Origin: Rossellomorea orangium | GTDB taxonomy: Bacteria > Bacillota > Bacilli > Bacillales > Bacillaceae_B | Direction: 5' to 3' | DNA length: 36,464 nt | Assembly: GCF_019334305.1 (NCBI RefSeq) | Contig: NZ_JAHWGH010000023.1 | Span: 1 to 36,464 of the forward strand | In this document: positions 17,299 through 25,683 of the stretch, in pieces | Layout of the letters: every line of letters begins with the position of its first letter | Numbering within the stretch: the stretch's first letter is position 1 | Notes under the pieces: model-generated | Told to the model about the DNA's origin: nothing | Seen by the model: only the letters and a program-made list of their open reading frames with translations | Databases searched by the model: none | Position numbers and translations under genes: made by a program

Positions 17299-17760
17299 CT
17301 AGAAATTATAGTTCCATAAAACCCGCCACTGGCCCTCTTCCAGGGCAACATAACAATACTGACTTATAACCAATTCACCAAATTGACTTTGAAAATACAT
17401 GTCAACTTTTGCTTTCCTCACATTTTTAAAAGTAAGTCCCTCTTTATTAAACGTAAATTTTTTTAGCTTCTCGACCTTCCCTATCTCAACCTCAAACTCA
17501 TCTACTCCCATATGACCCATAAACACGTGGTTTTTCGTTTGAATATAGGTTGACTTTGAAAATAAATTTTTCATTTCAGGGTGAAATAATTCCCATGCGT
17601 TGCCGAAGTCACCATCTTTTTCAAAACGATAAAACTGTTCAATTACTTCTTCAGGGGTTTCAGGTTCCTGACTCTTACCTATCATTATGAAAAGGGCCGC
17701 CGCGATGACTATAACGGCAATTGCTCCAATGAATAGAGGAACCGGACTTTTCCTTCTCAT
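17299..17760 (-). CDS. Small membrane-anchored NTF2-like protein
   Basis: Protein of 153 residues with a basic N terminus (MRRKSPV), one transmembrane segment (about 8-29) and an external domain. The external part starts with TPEEVIEQFYRFEKDGDF and NAWELFHPEM, which is the pattern of NTF2-like or DUF4878-type domains, and ends in a strand reading QWRVLWNYNF. No enzyme motif is visible. ATG at 17760 was preferred because GAGAGGTGAAAGG precedes it; an upstream in-frame GTG at 17775 lies within that ribosome site. The gene follows the two PlcR-like regulators on the same strand after 99 bases and might be co-transcribed with them or controlled by them. Confidence 0.75.
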   Translation of the reverse strand: MRRKSPVPLFIGAIAVIVIAAALFIMIGKSQEPETPEEVIEQFYRFEKDGDFGNAWELFHPEMKNLFSKSTYIQTKNHVFMGHMGVDEFEVEIGKVEKLKKFTFNKEGLTFKNVRKAKVDMYFQSQFGELVISQYCYVALEEGQWRVLWNYNF

Positions 17761-17859
17761 CCTTTCACCTCTCACCAGCCTGTCTTTATTTTTACCATAT
17801 GAATGGCCAGGTTAATGTATGTGAGAAGTTTATTAGAACAGTGCTATTATTATTCGCAA

Positions 17860-18750
17860 TTACCCTTTGGAAAATTGAATTACTTCTTCTTTCTTCTTTT
17901 TAATATAATTTATGTAGGTATGCTCATCTTGGAGTTCAAAGATAAATATAGCTTTATCAAAATAAGGTAGCGCATTTTCATATTGCTTCATTAACTCATA
18001 GTTGTATCCGATATGATAATGAATATGTCCTAATCCATACATATTCTCTTGATCAATACTCCAGCGGATTGCCTCCATACAAGTCTTATTCGATTCGGCG
18101 TAGTGGCCCATTCGTGTATGAAGACGGGCAAGGTTATATAACAATCGCGTTTTGACTGCCTTATCATGAATATATTCACTCGCAGTCAGCCCATTTTTAA
18201 CCTGCTCATAATACGTAATTGCCCCGTCATAGTTTTCTTCAGAAAAATCAATGTTACCTATACTTAAAAGGATTTCCATTTCCCGTTCTGACAATGCCTT
18301 TTTGGTATCATACGTTAATTCGAGCGCTCTATTGAGGAGAGATCTTGCCTCGATATTATCATTCAGTATCTCCTGAGTATAAATGGCCCGGTGCCATAAT
18401 AATAGCTGCATATTCGGTTCGGTTTGTGTGAAGTTTGGGTTCTTTTCTTCGACTTTCACAATGTCCATCATTTCACCATAGAGATGCTTCACCCTTAGTC
18501 TCCTTAGCTGTCTTTCAACCTCCAGCACATAGTCCAGACGGGGAGTCGTTCCGATTTCGAAGAAGTAGTTCACATCCACCCCAAGCTTTTTAGAGATTTG
18601 GTATAGAGCAGTTGCGCTCGGATATATGTCTCCTTTCTCAATTCGGCTGATCAGTGCCTGTGTACAAATGCCCTCTGCTAGTTCGCCTTGAGTAATCCCC
18701 ACGACTTGACGTAACTCCCTTATCTTCTTACCAATGATAGAGTAATCCAC
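17860..18750 (-). CDS. PlcR/NprR-like HTH-TPR regulator (second copy)
   Basis: Transcription regulator of 296 residues. It has an XRE-type helix-turn-helix (about 5-62; ITQGELAEG, ALISRIEKGD) and then about five degenerate tetratricopeptide repeats up to the C terminus (blocks such as ARLHTRMGHYAES, HYHIGYNYELMKQYENALPY). This build and length resemble PlcR and NprR of the RRNPP family, which bind short secreted peptides with the TPR part. Its HTH is nearly the same as that of the neighbour at 18775, so both may bind similar operators. GTG at 18750 is preferred by analogy with the paralogue; a TTG one codon earlier abuts the GGGGGTGG site. No peptide-precursor gene is visible close downstream. 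Confidence 0.85.
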   Translation of the reverse strand: MDYSIIGKKIRELRQVVGITQGELAEGICTQALISRIEKGDIYPSATALYQISKKLGVDVNYFFEIGTTPRLDYVLEVERQLRRLRVKHLYGEMMDIVKVEEKNPNFTQTEPNMQLLLWHRAIYTQEILNDNIEARSLLNRALELTYDTKKALSEREMEILLSIGNIDFSEENYDGAITYYEQVKNGLTASEYIHDKAVKTRLLYNLARLHTRMGHYAESNKTCMEAIRWSIDQENMYGLGHIHYHIGYNYELMKQYENALPYFDKAIFIFELQDEHTYINYIKKKKEEVIQFSKG

Positions 18751-18774
18751 CAATCCACCCCCGGGATATGATAT

Positions 18775-19680
18775 TTAAACCTTATTTTCTTTTCGAATCT
18801 TTTCATGAAGTTCGTCTATCTTCACTTCAATGAACGAGGATAATTTCGTATTATATTGAATATCAAATAGCATCGCGGCTTTCTCAAGATACGGTAATGC
18901 TTCCTGTAACTCCCCTTCCAGCTCCAAGTTATACCCGATATGATAATTCAATTGAGCGAACCCATATAAGTTTTCTTCTTCTATGAGCCATCTGATTCCT
19001 TCTTCACAATACCTGGTAGATTCTTTATATTCCCCTAGTCTCGTCAGCACCCTTGCGATATTATATAGCAGCCTGGTTTTGATGGATTTATCGCTAAGTT
19101 GGTCACTACTATATGTCAATGCATTACTCACACCCTGGTAAATGTCTAATGCACGCTCATAATTTCCACGACTGAATTCCAGAATGCCCATGCTGATCAT
19201 AATATTCATCTCACGCTCTGACATGGCTTTTTTCTTATTATAAGTTAAGAGAAGTGCCTTCTCTAATAAAATCAGAGCTTCTTCTTTGTTGTTATCGACT
19301 TCATTAACATAAATTCCTTTATGCCAGTATAGAAGTTGGAGATTTGATTCATCATTTAGAAATAAGGGGTTCTTCTCTTCCGTTTTCACAATTTCAAGGA
19401 TTTCATCATATTTTAATTTCACTCTAAGCTTCTTAAGTTGACGCTCAACCTCTTTCACATAATCAAGGCGGGGAGTCATACCAATCTCGAAAAAGTAGTT
19501 AACATCCACACCCAGCTTTTGCGAAATTTGGTATAAAGATGTGGCACTGGGATAGATATCCCCTTTCTCTATTCGACTGACCAATGCTTGGGTGCATATA
19601 CCGTCTGCCAGCTCACCTTGAGTCAATCCCACGGCTTTCCTCAGTTCTTTAATCTTTCTCCCGATGACTGAATAGTCCAC
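18775..19680 (-). CDS. PlcR/NprR-like HTH-TPR regulator (first copy)
   Basis: Regulator of 301 residues, paralogue of the next gene downstream. The N-terminal HTH (LTQGELADG, ALVSRIEKGD, about 4-60) is followed by the shared linker FFEIGMTPRLDYV and TPR-like repeats (ARVLTRLGEYKES, NYHIGYNLELEGELQEALPY). The TPR halves differ more than the HTH halves, as expected if the two proteins sense different ligands but share DNA targets. GTG start with GGTGAGG 5 bases upstream. Only 24 bases separate its stop from the second copy, so the pair is probably one transcript arising from a tandem duplication. RRNPP membership is inferred from architecture. Confidence 0.86.
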   Translation of the reverse strand: MDYSVIGRKIKELRKAVGLTQGELADGICTQALVSRIEKGDIYPSATSLYQISQKLGVDVNYFFEIGMTPRLDYVKEVERQLKKLRVKLKYDEILEIVKTEEKNPLFLNDESNLQLLYWHKGIYVNEVDNNKEEALILLEKALLLTYNKKKAMSEREMNIMISMGILEFSRGNYERALDIYQGVSNALTYSSDQLSDKSIKTRLLYNIARVLTRLGEYKESTRYCEEGIRWLIEEENLYGFAQLNYHIGYNLELEGELQEALPYLEKAAMLFDIQYNTKLSSFIEVKIDELHEKIRKENKV

Positions 19681-19788
19681 AATACCTCACCACCATAATA
19701 TTAATATATTTATATTTTATCAGAAATGAAGCAATTTCTTTAGGTAAATCTTCATATCCTCTCCCTCAGAGTTTCAGACCGGGAATAC

Positions 19789-19805
19789 ATGGATTCTAAA
19801 TCTAT
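19789..19805. promoter_or_regulatory. Imperfect dyad between divergent regulator and Nudix genes
   Basis: ATGGATT and AATCTAT (6 of 7 paired) flank CTA, in the gap between the divergent regulator and Nudix genes. It has the size of an HTH-dimer operator, but nothing ties it to a specific protein. Confidence 0.25.
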
Positions 19806-19820
19806 GTTTTAATACAATTA

Positions 19821-19878
19821 ACGACAAATTACAATACCTTTTGATAGCACATCTCCTTGCGGGACGTGCTCTTTTTTT
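19821..19878 (+). repeat. Direct repeat with terminator hairpin, copy 1 (Nudix leader)
   Basis: It begins with ACGACAAATTACAATACC, which includes a -10-like TACAAT at 19830. A hairpin follows (AGCAC...GTGCT with inner pairs) and then TCTTTTTTT, ending about 20 bases before the Nudix start. A second copy lies at 20517. Because it stands in front of the gene, it could act as an attenuator. Confidence 0.75.
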
Positions 19879-19897
19879 GTATGAAGGAGATGAAACG

Positions 19898-20365
19898 ATG
19901 AATGATTACATTAAATCAATGAGGAACCTAATCGGTAATGAAACACTTCTAACAGTCGGTTGTGGAGCTATCATTGAAGACAAACACAAACGAATCCTGT
20001 TGCAACATAGAGCTGGCACTAATCAATGGGGTATTCCAGGGGGACTTATGGAGTTAGGTGAGACATTTGAACAGACGGTTACAAGAGAAGTGCTGGAGGA
20101 AACGAATCTCCAGATAGACGAACTTGAGTTGTTTGGAATATATTCGGGGATTAATGGCTTTGCTCAGTACAGTAATGGCGATAAAGTGTTTAGTATCCAA
20201 TTGGTCTTCAATGTCAAAGCCTATAGCGGAACCCTTATAATGAATCATGAAAGTAGCGAACTATCCTATTTTGAAAAAGATGATCTACCAAAAAACATCA
20301 ACCCTCATCAAGCTCCTTTTATAGAAGACTGGGTAAGAAAAGAAACAACACCAATTATCAGGTAA
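19898..20365 (+). CDS. Nudix hydrolase
   Basis: Hydrolase of 155 residues acting on nucleoside-diphosphate-linked compounds. The Nudix box is complete: a Gly, Glu at +6, then REVLEETNLQI (G-x5-E-x7-R-E-x2-E-E), preceded by NQWGIPGG. C-terminal blocks FSIQLVFNVKAY and NHESSELSYFEKDDLP fit the general ADP-ribose/NTP-type Nudix fold. Substrate cannot be told from sequence. The ATG at 19898 has AAGGAGATG upstream. An in-frame upstream start at 19841 would translate through the leader hairpin and is not credible. The gene is bracketed by two copies of a terminator repeat (19821 and 20517) and is divergent from the regulator pair. Confidence 0.9.
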   Translation: MNDYIKSMRNLIGNETLLTVGCGAIIEDKHKRILLQHRAGTNQWGIPGGLMELGETFEQTVTREVLEETNLQIDELELFGIYSGINGFAQYSNGDKVFSIQLVFNVKAYSGTLIMNHESSELSYFEKDDLPKNINPHQAPFIEDWVRKETTPIIR

Positions 20366-20516
20366 GTAGAGATTTGAATCCGTTTTTCAAGAGAATATTA
20401 ATATTTTAATAATTAGTTAGAAAAAACCACTAAAAGGACGTTAAACTCCTTCTATTCCCAACTCAAGTAACGAGAACAGAAATACACCACCCTCACTAAT
20501 ATGATTAAATAAAAGT

Positions 20517-20575
20517 ACGACAAATTACAATACCTTTAGACGGCACCTCCCCTAGTGGGAAGTGCTCTTTTTTTC
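20517..20575 (+). repeat. Direct repeat with terminator hairpin, copy 2
   Basis: The first 24 bases match copy 1 at 23 positions. The stem GCAC-C-TCCC / GGGA-A-GTGC and the tract TCTTTTTTT follow. It lies about 150 bases past the Nudix stop and can serve as its terminator. No plus-strand gene follows until 22153. Confidence 0.75.
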
Positions 20576-20591
20576 GAGGGACGGACCTCTA

Positions 20592-20978
20592 TCAGGTTTC
20601 ATAAATCTCCAACGGCAGCCCATCCGGATCTTCAAAAATGGTGAATTTTTTATCAGTATAGGGGGCTATTCTAATATCTTCTGTTTTAATCCCTTTCTGA
20701 CTCCGCTCCTTCACTGCATTCTCTATATCCTCCACTTCAAATGCTAAATGACGCAGTCCTTGTGCTTCAGGATAACTCGGACGCGCAGGGGCTTCTGGAA
20801 ACGAAAAGAGTTCAATAATATAGTCGCCATGTAACGCAAGGTCGAGCTTATAGGAGTCTCTATTTTCCCTGTAGATCTCCTGCTTCACCTCAAACCCGAT
20901 TTTATTCACATAAAAGTCTTTAGATTCCACAAAATCCGAGCAAATGATCGCGATGTGGTGGATTTTTTTGAAGTTCAT
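20592..20978 (-). CDS. VOC-family (glyoxalase-like) metalloprotein
   Basis: Protein of 128 residues with the vicinal-oxygen-chelate fold: two beta-alpha-beta-beta-beta modules. Metal-ligand candidates are the His of KKIHHIAI, the Glu of DYIIELFSF, the His of GLRHLAFEVED and the Glu of GLPLEIYET. The ending DPDGLPLEIYE and the block FYVNKIGFEV are typical of the small YaeR/GloA2-like subgroup. The reaction is not determined by sequence; members include glyoxalases, thiol transferases and proteins of unknown role. ATG start with AAAGGAGAGG. It lies downstream of ppaC on the same strand with a terminator between. Confidence 0.88.
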   Translation of the reverse strand: MNFKKIHHIAIICSDFVESKDFYVNKIGFEVKQEIYRENRDSYKLDLALHGDYIIELFSFPEAPARPSYPEAQGLRHLAFEVEDIENAVKERSQKGIKTEDIRIAPYTDKKFTIFEDPDGLPLEIYET

Positions 20979-21009
20979 TTAAATCCTCTCCTTTTTTTAT
21001 CACCAAAAA

Positions 21010-21035
21010 AAGGAGCAGCCCAAAGACTGCTCCTT
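21010..21035 (-). terminator. Terminator after ppaC
   Basis: AAGGAGCAG and CTGCTCCTT form a 9-bp stem; on the minus strand TTTTTTT follows. It lies between ppaC and the VOC gene. Confidence 0.88.
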
Positions 21036-21049
21036 CTCCTTCACCTTTA

Positions 21050-21976
21050 TTATTTCATCGCATCCGTCAACACAGGTACGATCTGCTTCTTACGGGATAC
21101 CACGCCTTTTAATAGAGCCGTGTTATTTTGAAGAGATACATTAAACGCCTTCTCCACTTCAGCCGCTTTGCTTCCAAGGGCAAGTGCCGTCGAGTCATTT
21201 TCAAGAATATCCGTTACAACTAGAAGGAACAGGTCCAATCCTTTTTCCTTGATCATCGTTTCCATGGCCGCTTCCACTTCTGCTTGTCGTCCAAACACAT
21301 CATTCGTGTCGACTACATTGATTTGAGCCACTTCCACTTTCGCGTTACCCATGGAGAATTCCTTCGCATCAAGGGTAACGAGTTCAGCAACTGATTTCGT
21401 GCTCATGTTCGCTCCTGCTTTCAGCATTTCCAAGCCGTATACTTGTGGGTCAACTCCTGCAATTTCAGCCAGTTCGTTAGCAGCTGCAACATCTTCGTCC
21501 GTGCAGGTTGGAGATTTAAATAATAGAGAATCCGAGATAATCGCTGAAAGCATTAGTCCAGCCATTTCCTTCGTAACCTCTACTCCTTTTTCCTTGTAGA
21601 TCTTGTTTAAGATCGTTGCTGTACAACCAACCGGCTCAGCGCGGTAGTACAGGGGATCAGCTGTTTCAAAGTTCGCGATGCGATGGTGATCAATAACTTC
21701 AAGAACGCGTACTTCCTCGATATCCTCCGCACTTTGCTGACGCTCATTGTGATCGACAAGGATGACTGTATCCGTCTCAGCCGCGACTTTTTCTACTAAA
21801 CGGGGTGCTTCGACTTTGAAATAATCAAGGGCATATTGTGTTTCACCGTTCACTTCACCTAAACGTACAGGCTCGACGTCCATACCTACTTTCGATTTCA
21901 AATCAGCATAAACCAGTGCAGATGTGATCGTATCTGTGTCCGGGTTTTTGTGTCCGAAAATTAATGTTTTACTCAT
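21050..21976 (-). CDS. ppaC: Manganese-dependent inorganic pyrophosphatase PpaC
   Basis: Cytoplasmic family II (DHH) pyrophosphatase of 308 residues that hydrolyses pyrophosphate from biosynthetic reactions. The metal ligands are all in place: His9, Asp13 and Asp15 (FGHKNPDTD), Asp75 (LVDHNE), His97 (VIDHHR) and Asp149 (IISDS). The C-terminal DHHA2 substrate domain has the SRKKQ motif near residue 295-299. Positions agree with the well-studied Bacillus subtilis enzyme. ATG start with TTAGGAG 8 bases upstream. Single-gene transcript with its own terminator. Confidence 0.97.
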   Translation of the reverse strand: MSKTLIFGHKNPDTDTITSALVYADLKSKVGMDVEPVRLGEVNGETQYALDYFKVEAPRLVEKVAAETDTVILVDHNERQQSAEDIEEVRVLEVIDHHRIANFETADPLYYRAEPVGCTATILNKIYKEKGVEVTKEMAGLMLSAIISDSLLFKSPTCTDEDVAAANELAEIAGVDPQVYGLEMLKAGANMSTKSVAELVTLDAKEFSMGNAKVEVAQINVVDTNDVFGRQAEVEAAMETMIKEKGLDLFLLVVTDILENDSTALALGSKAAEVEKAFNVSLQNNTALLKGVVSRKKQIVPVLTDAMK

Positions 21977-22035
21977 TGATCATTCTCCTAACTATATGTA
22001 ATCTGCTACTTTGATTTCTCTCTTTACATTTTCTT

Positions 22036-22044
22036 ATATTACCA
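22036..22044 (-). promoter_or_regulatory. Possible extended -10 promoter of ppaC
   Basis: On the minus strand TGG precedes TAATAT, an extended -10 box about 60 bases before the ppaC ATG. No good -35 is seen. Confidence 0.35.
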
Positions 22045-22152
22045 TATATAGAAGCAAAACCGTATGTTTGGGGAAGATTTTTTCCAGTGATTGTGAAGGT
22101 AATATTCCCAGATTCTGTGTTGTTATATTGGCACACGGAGGTGAACGATAAG

Positions 22153-22392
22153 ATGGATCAGATTTTACAAGCTATAAGAAAACTTCAAGGACAAATGACT
22201 CGTTTTGAAAACAATATGAATGAGCGGATGACAAAATCCGAAAGCCGCATGAACAAGCTGGAATCCAGAATGACCGTACTTGAAGAAAACCAGCAGGACA
22301 CCCAGGATAGTATCACGAAACTGGTGAAAGAAAACTGGGAACATAAAAGAGAGCTTCATAAAGTAAAAAGACGGGTGGGAATGGAGCAATAG
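22153..22392 (+). CDS. Small coiled-coil protein
   Basis: Soluble 79-residue protein with no signal peptide or membrane segment. Nearly the whole length shows heptad spacing of Met, Leu and Val (MTKSESRMNKLESRMTVLEE), so it should form a coiled coil; the tail is basic (KVKRRVGMEQ). It resembles short Bacillus proteins of unknown role annotated only as coiled-coil or hypothetical. The ATG at 22153 was chosen because GGAGGTGA lies 8 bases upstream; the frame is open further 5' without a site. Function unknown. Confidence 0.75.
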   Translation: MDQILQAIRKLQGQMTRFENNMNERMTKSESRMNKLESRMTVLEENQQDTQDSITKLVKENWEHKRELHKVKRRVGMEQ

Positions 22393-22458
22393 ATGATCTG
22401 CTTGCTGTCCCACTCAGACCTGTTAAAATAACTTCATGATTTATGGTTAAAGAAAAAA

Positions 22459-22480
22459 TCAGAGGCAAGCTGCCCCTGAT
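22459..22480 (-). terminator. Terminator after the SDR gene
   Basis: ATCAGGGGCA and TGCCTCTGAT pair (one mismatch) on the minus strand, followed by TTTTTTCTTT. Confidence 0.8.
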
Positions 22481-22486
22481 CCGTTA

Positions 22487-23554
22487 TTATACTCTCACTT
22501 TTCCATCTTCCCCACTTCCAGCACGAATGATCATCTCAATCGTTTCTTCCGACATTTTCAGATGTGCTACATTTGTCCCCACAATCAGTTCTTGTGTATT
22601 CCCATCATCAAACGTCAATGCCCCAGCCAGATACACCTCAAACACATCAATCAAGCTATTCAGCTTCTTTTCTTCCTCATCTAATTCATACTCATCGGTG
22701 TTTTCCACTACCGATAGGTTTTCAAATTGAAGGGCTTCTTTCAGCATCTTGAGCAGTTCAATGTTTTCTGGTGGATGCGGATTTGTAATATGATAGATTT
22801 TGTCCGGTTGAGCTTTGTGAGGAGCCAGACTTAGGATATCGGCTACGTAGTCGACGGGTACAAGATTGGATGTACCGTTTTTCGCAGCAATCAATCTGTA
22901 GGTGCGCCCTTCTTCCTTTCGTCGTGCAGTTTTTCGCTTAAACACCGCGAGGGCCCGCATGAATCCATACAGGGTAAACTGCGAGTCTGCTTCCCCGGTC
23001 TTGGAGTCGCCCACAATGATGGCCGGCCGGAAGATGGATACGTCCATCTTGTCGCGGTACGAAAATACAAGGTGTTCCGATTTTACTTTACTTTCTTCAT
23101 ATGGGTTATGGAATTCTCCGTCTGGCGGGTAAAGTTCCTCCACACCTTTCGCGAGCTTCCCAACTGTGTAGGCCGTACTCACATAGTAAAACTTCTTCAC
23201 TCCAAGCACTTCAGCCAGCTCCAGGATATGCTTCGTGCCATCGTAATTGGCCGCAAACAGCTCATCCCGCAGGTCAAGATCAAACTTCACAAGGGCAGCA
23301 AGATGGTAGACAGCATCTATCTTACCGGTCAGCCATTCCAGGTCTTCCTCACTCAAACCGGCGTGAGGAACAGTAATATCTCCTTGAAAAATATGAATTC
23401 TTCCTTAGTGGGAGGCTTGCATAGCATCTCGTAATCTCTCAGCCTTTTCTACATTTCTCACTAAAATATAGACTTCATTCCCTTTATGGTGTAAAAGGTT
23501 CTTGATGAGCCTTCCTCCAAGAAACCCAGTCGATCCCGTTAAAAATATATTCAG
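22487..23554 (-). pseudogene. Extended SDR (NAD-dependent epimerase/reductase-like), interrupted by one in-frame stop
   Basis: The frame encodes a Rossmann-fold extended SDR of about 355 residues. The start NIFLTGSTGFLGGRLIKNLL carries the dinucleotide-binding motif. After codon 49 (QASH) comes TAA at 23405-23407, and the same frame then continues as GRIHIFQGDITVPHAG into an open 289-codon stretch with YHLAALVKFD, NPYEESKVKSE (catalytic Tyr-x3-Lys), FRPAIIVGDSK and VPVDYVAD. Both sides of the stop align with one SDR domain, so this is one gene broken by a point change, or carrying a sequence error. Re-initiation at TTG 23354-23356 would lack the nucleotide-binding loop. The 5' start is CTG at 23554 (AGGGGTGATC 4-8 bases upstream) or GTG at 23563. 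Confidence 0.82.
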
Positions 23555-23644
23555 ATTGATCACCCCTGTTGAATTTCAACCATGTTGGTCATTCCGTTTA
23601 TCATATCACAAATTGAAAACGGAATCGTTAGCACATGATGACAA

Positions 23645-23670
23645 AAGAGAGGAGCATCTGCCCCTCTCTT
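23645..23670 (-). terminator. Terminator after pbpC
   Basis: AAGAGAGG and CCTCTCTT pair on the minus strand, followed by TTTGTC. It lies directly after the stop at 23677. Confidence 0.75.
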
Positions 23671-23676
23671 CCGAAC

Positions 23677-25683
23677 TTATTTCCAGGTATCATAGAATTT
23701 CTTGGCCACTTGGACGGTATGGGTGCTGCCCCCTTTGTCCTGTACATCTTCCAGAAGCATAGCGAGAACCATGGACGGATCATTCTGATCATAGGAAACG
23801 AACAATCCATTTTCCGTGCCCGTCGTCCCCTGCTCTGATTTGATCTCTGCCGTCCCAGTCTTCCCGGCGATCGCTTTCCCCTCTACACTTGCCTTGCCGG
23901 CGATTCCTTCTGTGACGACTTTTCGCAAATTGGTCTTCAACATGTCTGCCTGTTCTTTTGAAAGCAGATCTTTCTTCCACACCATTTGTTCTTCGTCCTT
24001 TAGAAGTCTTGGCTCCATCATGTTTCCATTATTGATGATCCCGCCGTAAGCACTGGCCAGGTGAACGATGCTCATCAGCACCTGCCCCTGTCCGAATGCA
24101 GAGTCAGCCAGCTGGACTTCCTTGGAGATGCTGCCGTCGTTCGACACTTGTGATTTGTAGATTGGATAGGACATAGGGATTTCTTCGCCGAAGCCGAAAT
24201 CCTTCAAGCCTGTAATAAAGGTGTCAGCTCCCATCTCTAATCCCACTCGGGCGAAATAGATGTTATCCGAGAATTTAAGGGCGCTTTCCAGATCCACCCT
24301 GCTTTCATTATCAAAAACGCGAACAACCTTATAATTTCCCCATGATTCATCCTTTTTCCACGTCTTCCCCTTGATATCATAGATTTTAGCAGGGTCCAGT
24401 TTGCCGGATTTCAGACCGACGGAAGCGGTGATCCCTTTCATAGTTGATCCTGGTGAATACGCAAGAGGGAATCGGTTACGGAGCGGCTTTTTAGGATCAT
24501 CTGCCAATGTTTTATATTTCTCCGAAGATATCCCCAACACGAAATCATTCGGATTATAGGCAGGTGTGCTCACAAGGGCTAGTGCCTCTCCCGTTTGGGG
24601 ATTGAGGGCAGCTGCCGTTCCAGGTTCATCCTTCATTTGTGCATATATCTTCTTTTGCATCTCGGCATCGATGGTGAGAGTGATGTTCTTCCCATCCTGT
24701 ACGGGCTGTTCTGCTACGGTGACGGTGTCTTCTGAGTCCTGTTTCTTCAGATAAATACGCTGTCCGTCTTTTCCTCGGAGCTGATCTTCATAGACTTCCT
24801 CTGCACCGCTTAAGCCCATCAAGGACTGAGCGGTATAGCCTTTGTCTTTGAGCTTCTCCAATTTCTCTGCCGTAAGCTTTCCGATATAGCCTGTGAGATG
24901 GGCAGTGGCTTCTCCGTAAGGGTATTCCCTTACCGCCACCCGCTTAGAGTAAAGTCCTCCCAGTTCAATCACCTCAAGAGCTAAAGGTCGTTCAGATAAG
25001 GCGATTTTTTTGATAGGGACAAAAAATTCCGGCTTCACCCAGGTCTGATCCAACTTACTCTGAATGGACTCAGGTGACATATCCAGTAATTTGGCCAGCT
25101 TGTTCAAATCATTGTCATTGAATTCTTTCGGTACGATTCCAAGCTCAAACGCTTCCCCGTTGATGGCAAGAGGCTGCTGATTCCGGTCAAGGATTTCCCC
25201 TCGCTTGGCCGAAATGCTCTCCACACCGACTTTATCACCTTTTTCCATTTCAGGCAGGATGAACGAAGGATCCCACTTCACTAACCAGTTTTCTTCATCA
25301 TCTTTATTTTCTTTTGTCAGGGTGACATCTTTTTTATACGACACTTCACCGGCGAGAGTTTTAAACGAAATGGTCATGGGGAATTTCGCATTCGTTTCTT
25401 TGTCCCAGTCGATTTCTTTTTCCGGCTTATTAAAGGCTATTTTTACATCCTTCACTTCAAGATCTTTATAAATGTCTTTATATCTCGTGACGAAATCCTC
25501 CTTATTGTATGTATCCTTGGTTGAAGAATTTGCGTAGCCTGAAAACATACGATCAAATTTTTCTTTATTCCATAGATCCACGTATTCCTGCAGGCGATCA
25601 TCAGGCTGTGGTTTCTCCTGACATCCGGCGACCATTATACTGAGAGCAGCGAAGAGACAGAGCAGCATGATTTTTTTGACCAT
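23677..25683 (-). CDS. pbpC: Lipoprotein class B penicillin-binding protein, PbpC-like
   Basis: Peptidoglycan transpeptidase of 668 residues. A lipoprotein signal ends at Cys21 (SIMVAGCQ). Then come an NTF2-like MecA-N domain (about 24-140), a PBP dimerisation domain (about 155-320) and the transpeptidase domain with Ser413-Thr-Met-Lys416 (SPGSTMK), Ser472-Asp-Asn474 and Lys608-Thr-Gly (AGKTGTAEI). This order and the length agree with B. subtilis PbpC (PBP3), a low-affinity beta-lactam target; MecA of staphylococci has the same plan. The ATG at 25683 has AAGGGG upstream and gives the proper lipoprotein signal; an in-frame ATG at 25719 has no site. Single gene with its own terminator. Confidence 0.93.
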   Translation of the reverse strand: MVKKIMLLCLFAALSIMVAGCQEKPQPDDRLQEYVDLWNKEKFDRMFSGYANSSTKDTYNKEDFVTRYKDIYKDLEVKDVKIAFNKPEKEIDWDKETNAKFPMTISFKTLAGEVSYKKDVTLTKENKDDEENWLVKWDPSFILPEMEKGDKVGVESISAKRGEILDRNQQPLAINGEAFELGIVPKEFNDNDLNKLAKLLDMSPESIQSKLDQTWVKPEFFVPIKKIALSERPLALEVIELGGLYSKRVAVREYPYGEATAHLTGYIGKLTAEKLEKLKDKGYTAQSLMGLSGAEEVYEDQLRGKDGQRIYLKKQDSEDTVTVAEQPVQDGKNITLTIDAEMQKKIYAQMKDEPGTAAALNPQTGEALALVSTPAYNPNDFVLGISSEKYKTLADDPKKPLRNRFPLAYSPGSTMKGITASVGLKSGKLDPAKIYDIKGKTWKKDESWGNYKVVRVFDNESRVDLESALKFSDNIYFARVGLEMGADTFITGLKDFGFGEEIPMSYPIYKSQVSNDGSISKEVQLADSAFGQGQVLMSIVHLASAYGGIINNGNMMEPRLLKDEEQMVWKKDLLSKEQADMLKTNLRKVVTEGIAGKASVEGKAIAGKTGTAEIKSEQGTTGTENGLFVSYDQNDPSMVLAMLLEDVQDKGGSTHTVQVAKKFYDTWK

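Noticed and set aside
19821..19878. T-box or other known riboswitch before the Nudix gene
   Set aside because: The leader is under 60 bases and lacks the T-box sequence or any recognised aptamer core; only a terminator-type hairpin is seen.
19841..19897. 5' extension of the Nudix frame
   Set aside because: It would translate the leader hairpin and T-tract; the ATG at 19898 has a strong ribosome site and leads into the family-typical N terminus.
23072..23434. Plus-strand open frames (up to 120 codons) over the SDR gene
   Set aside because: They overlap each other and run antisense to a frame with clear SDR motifs; no family resemblance.
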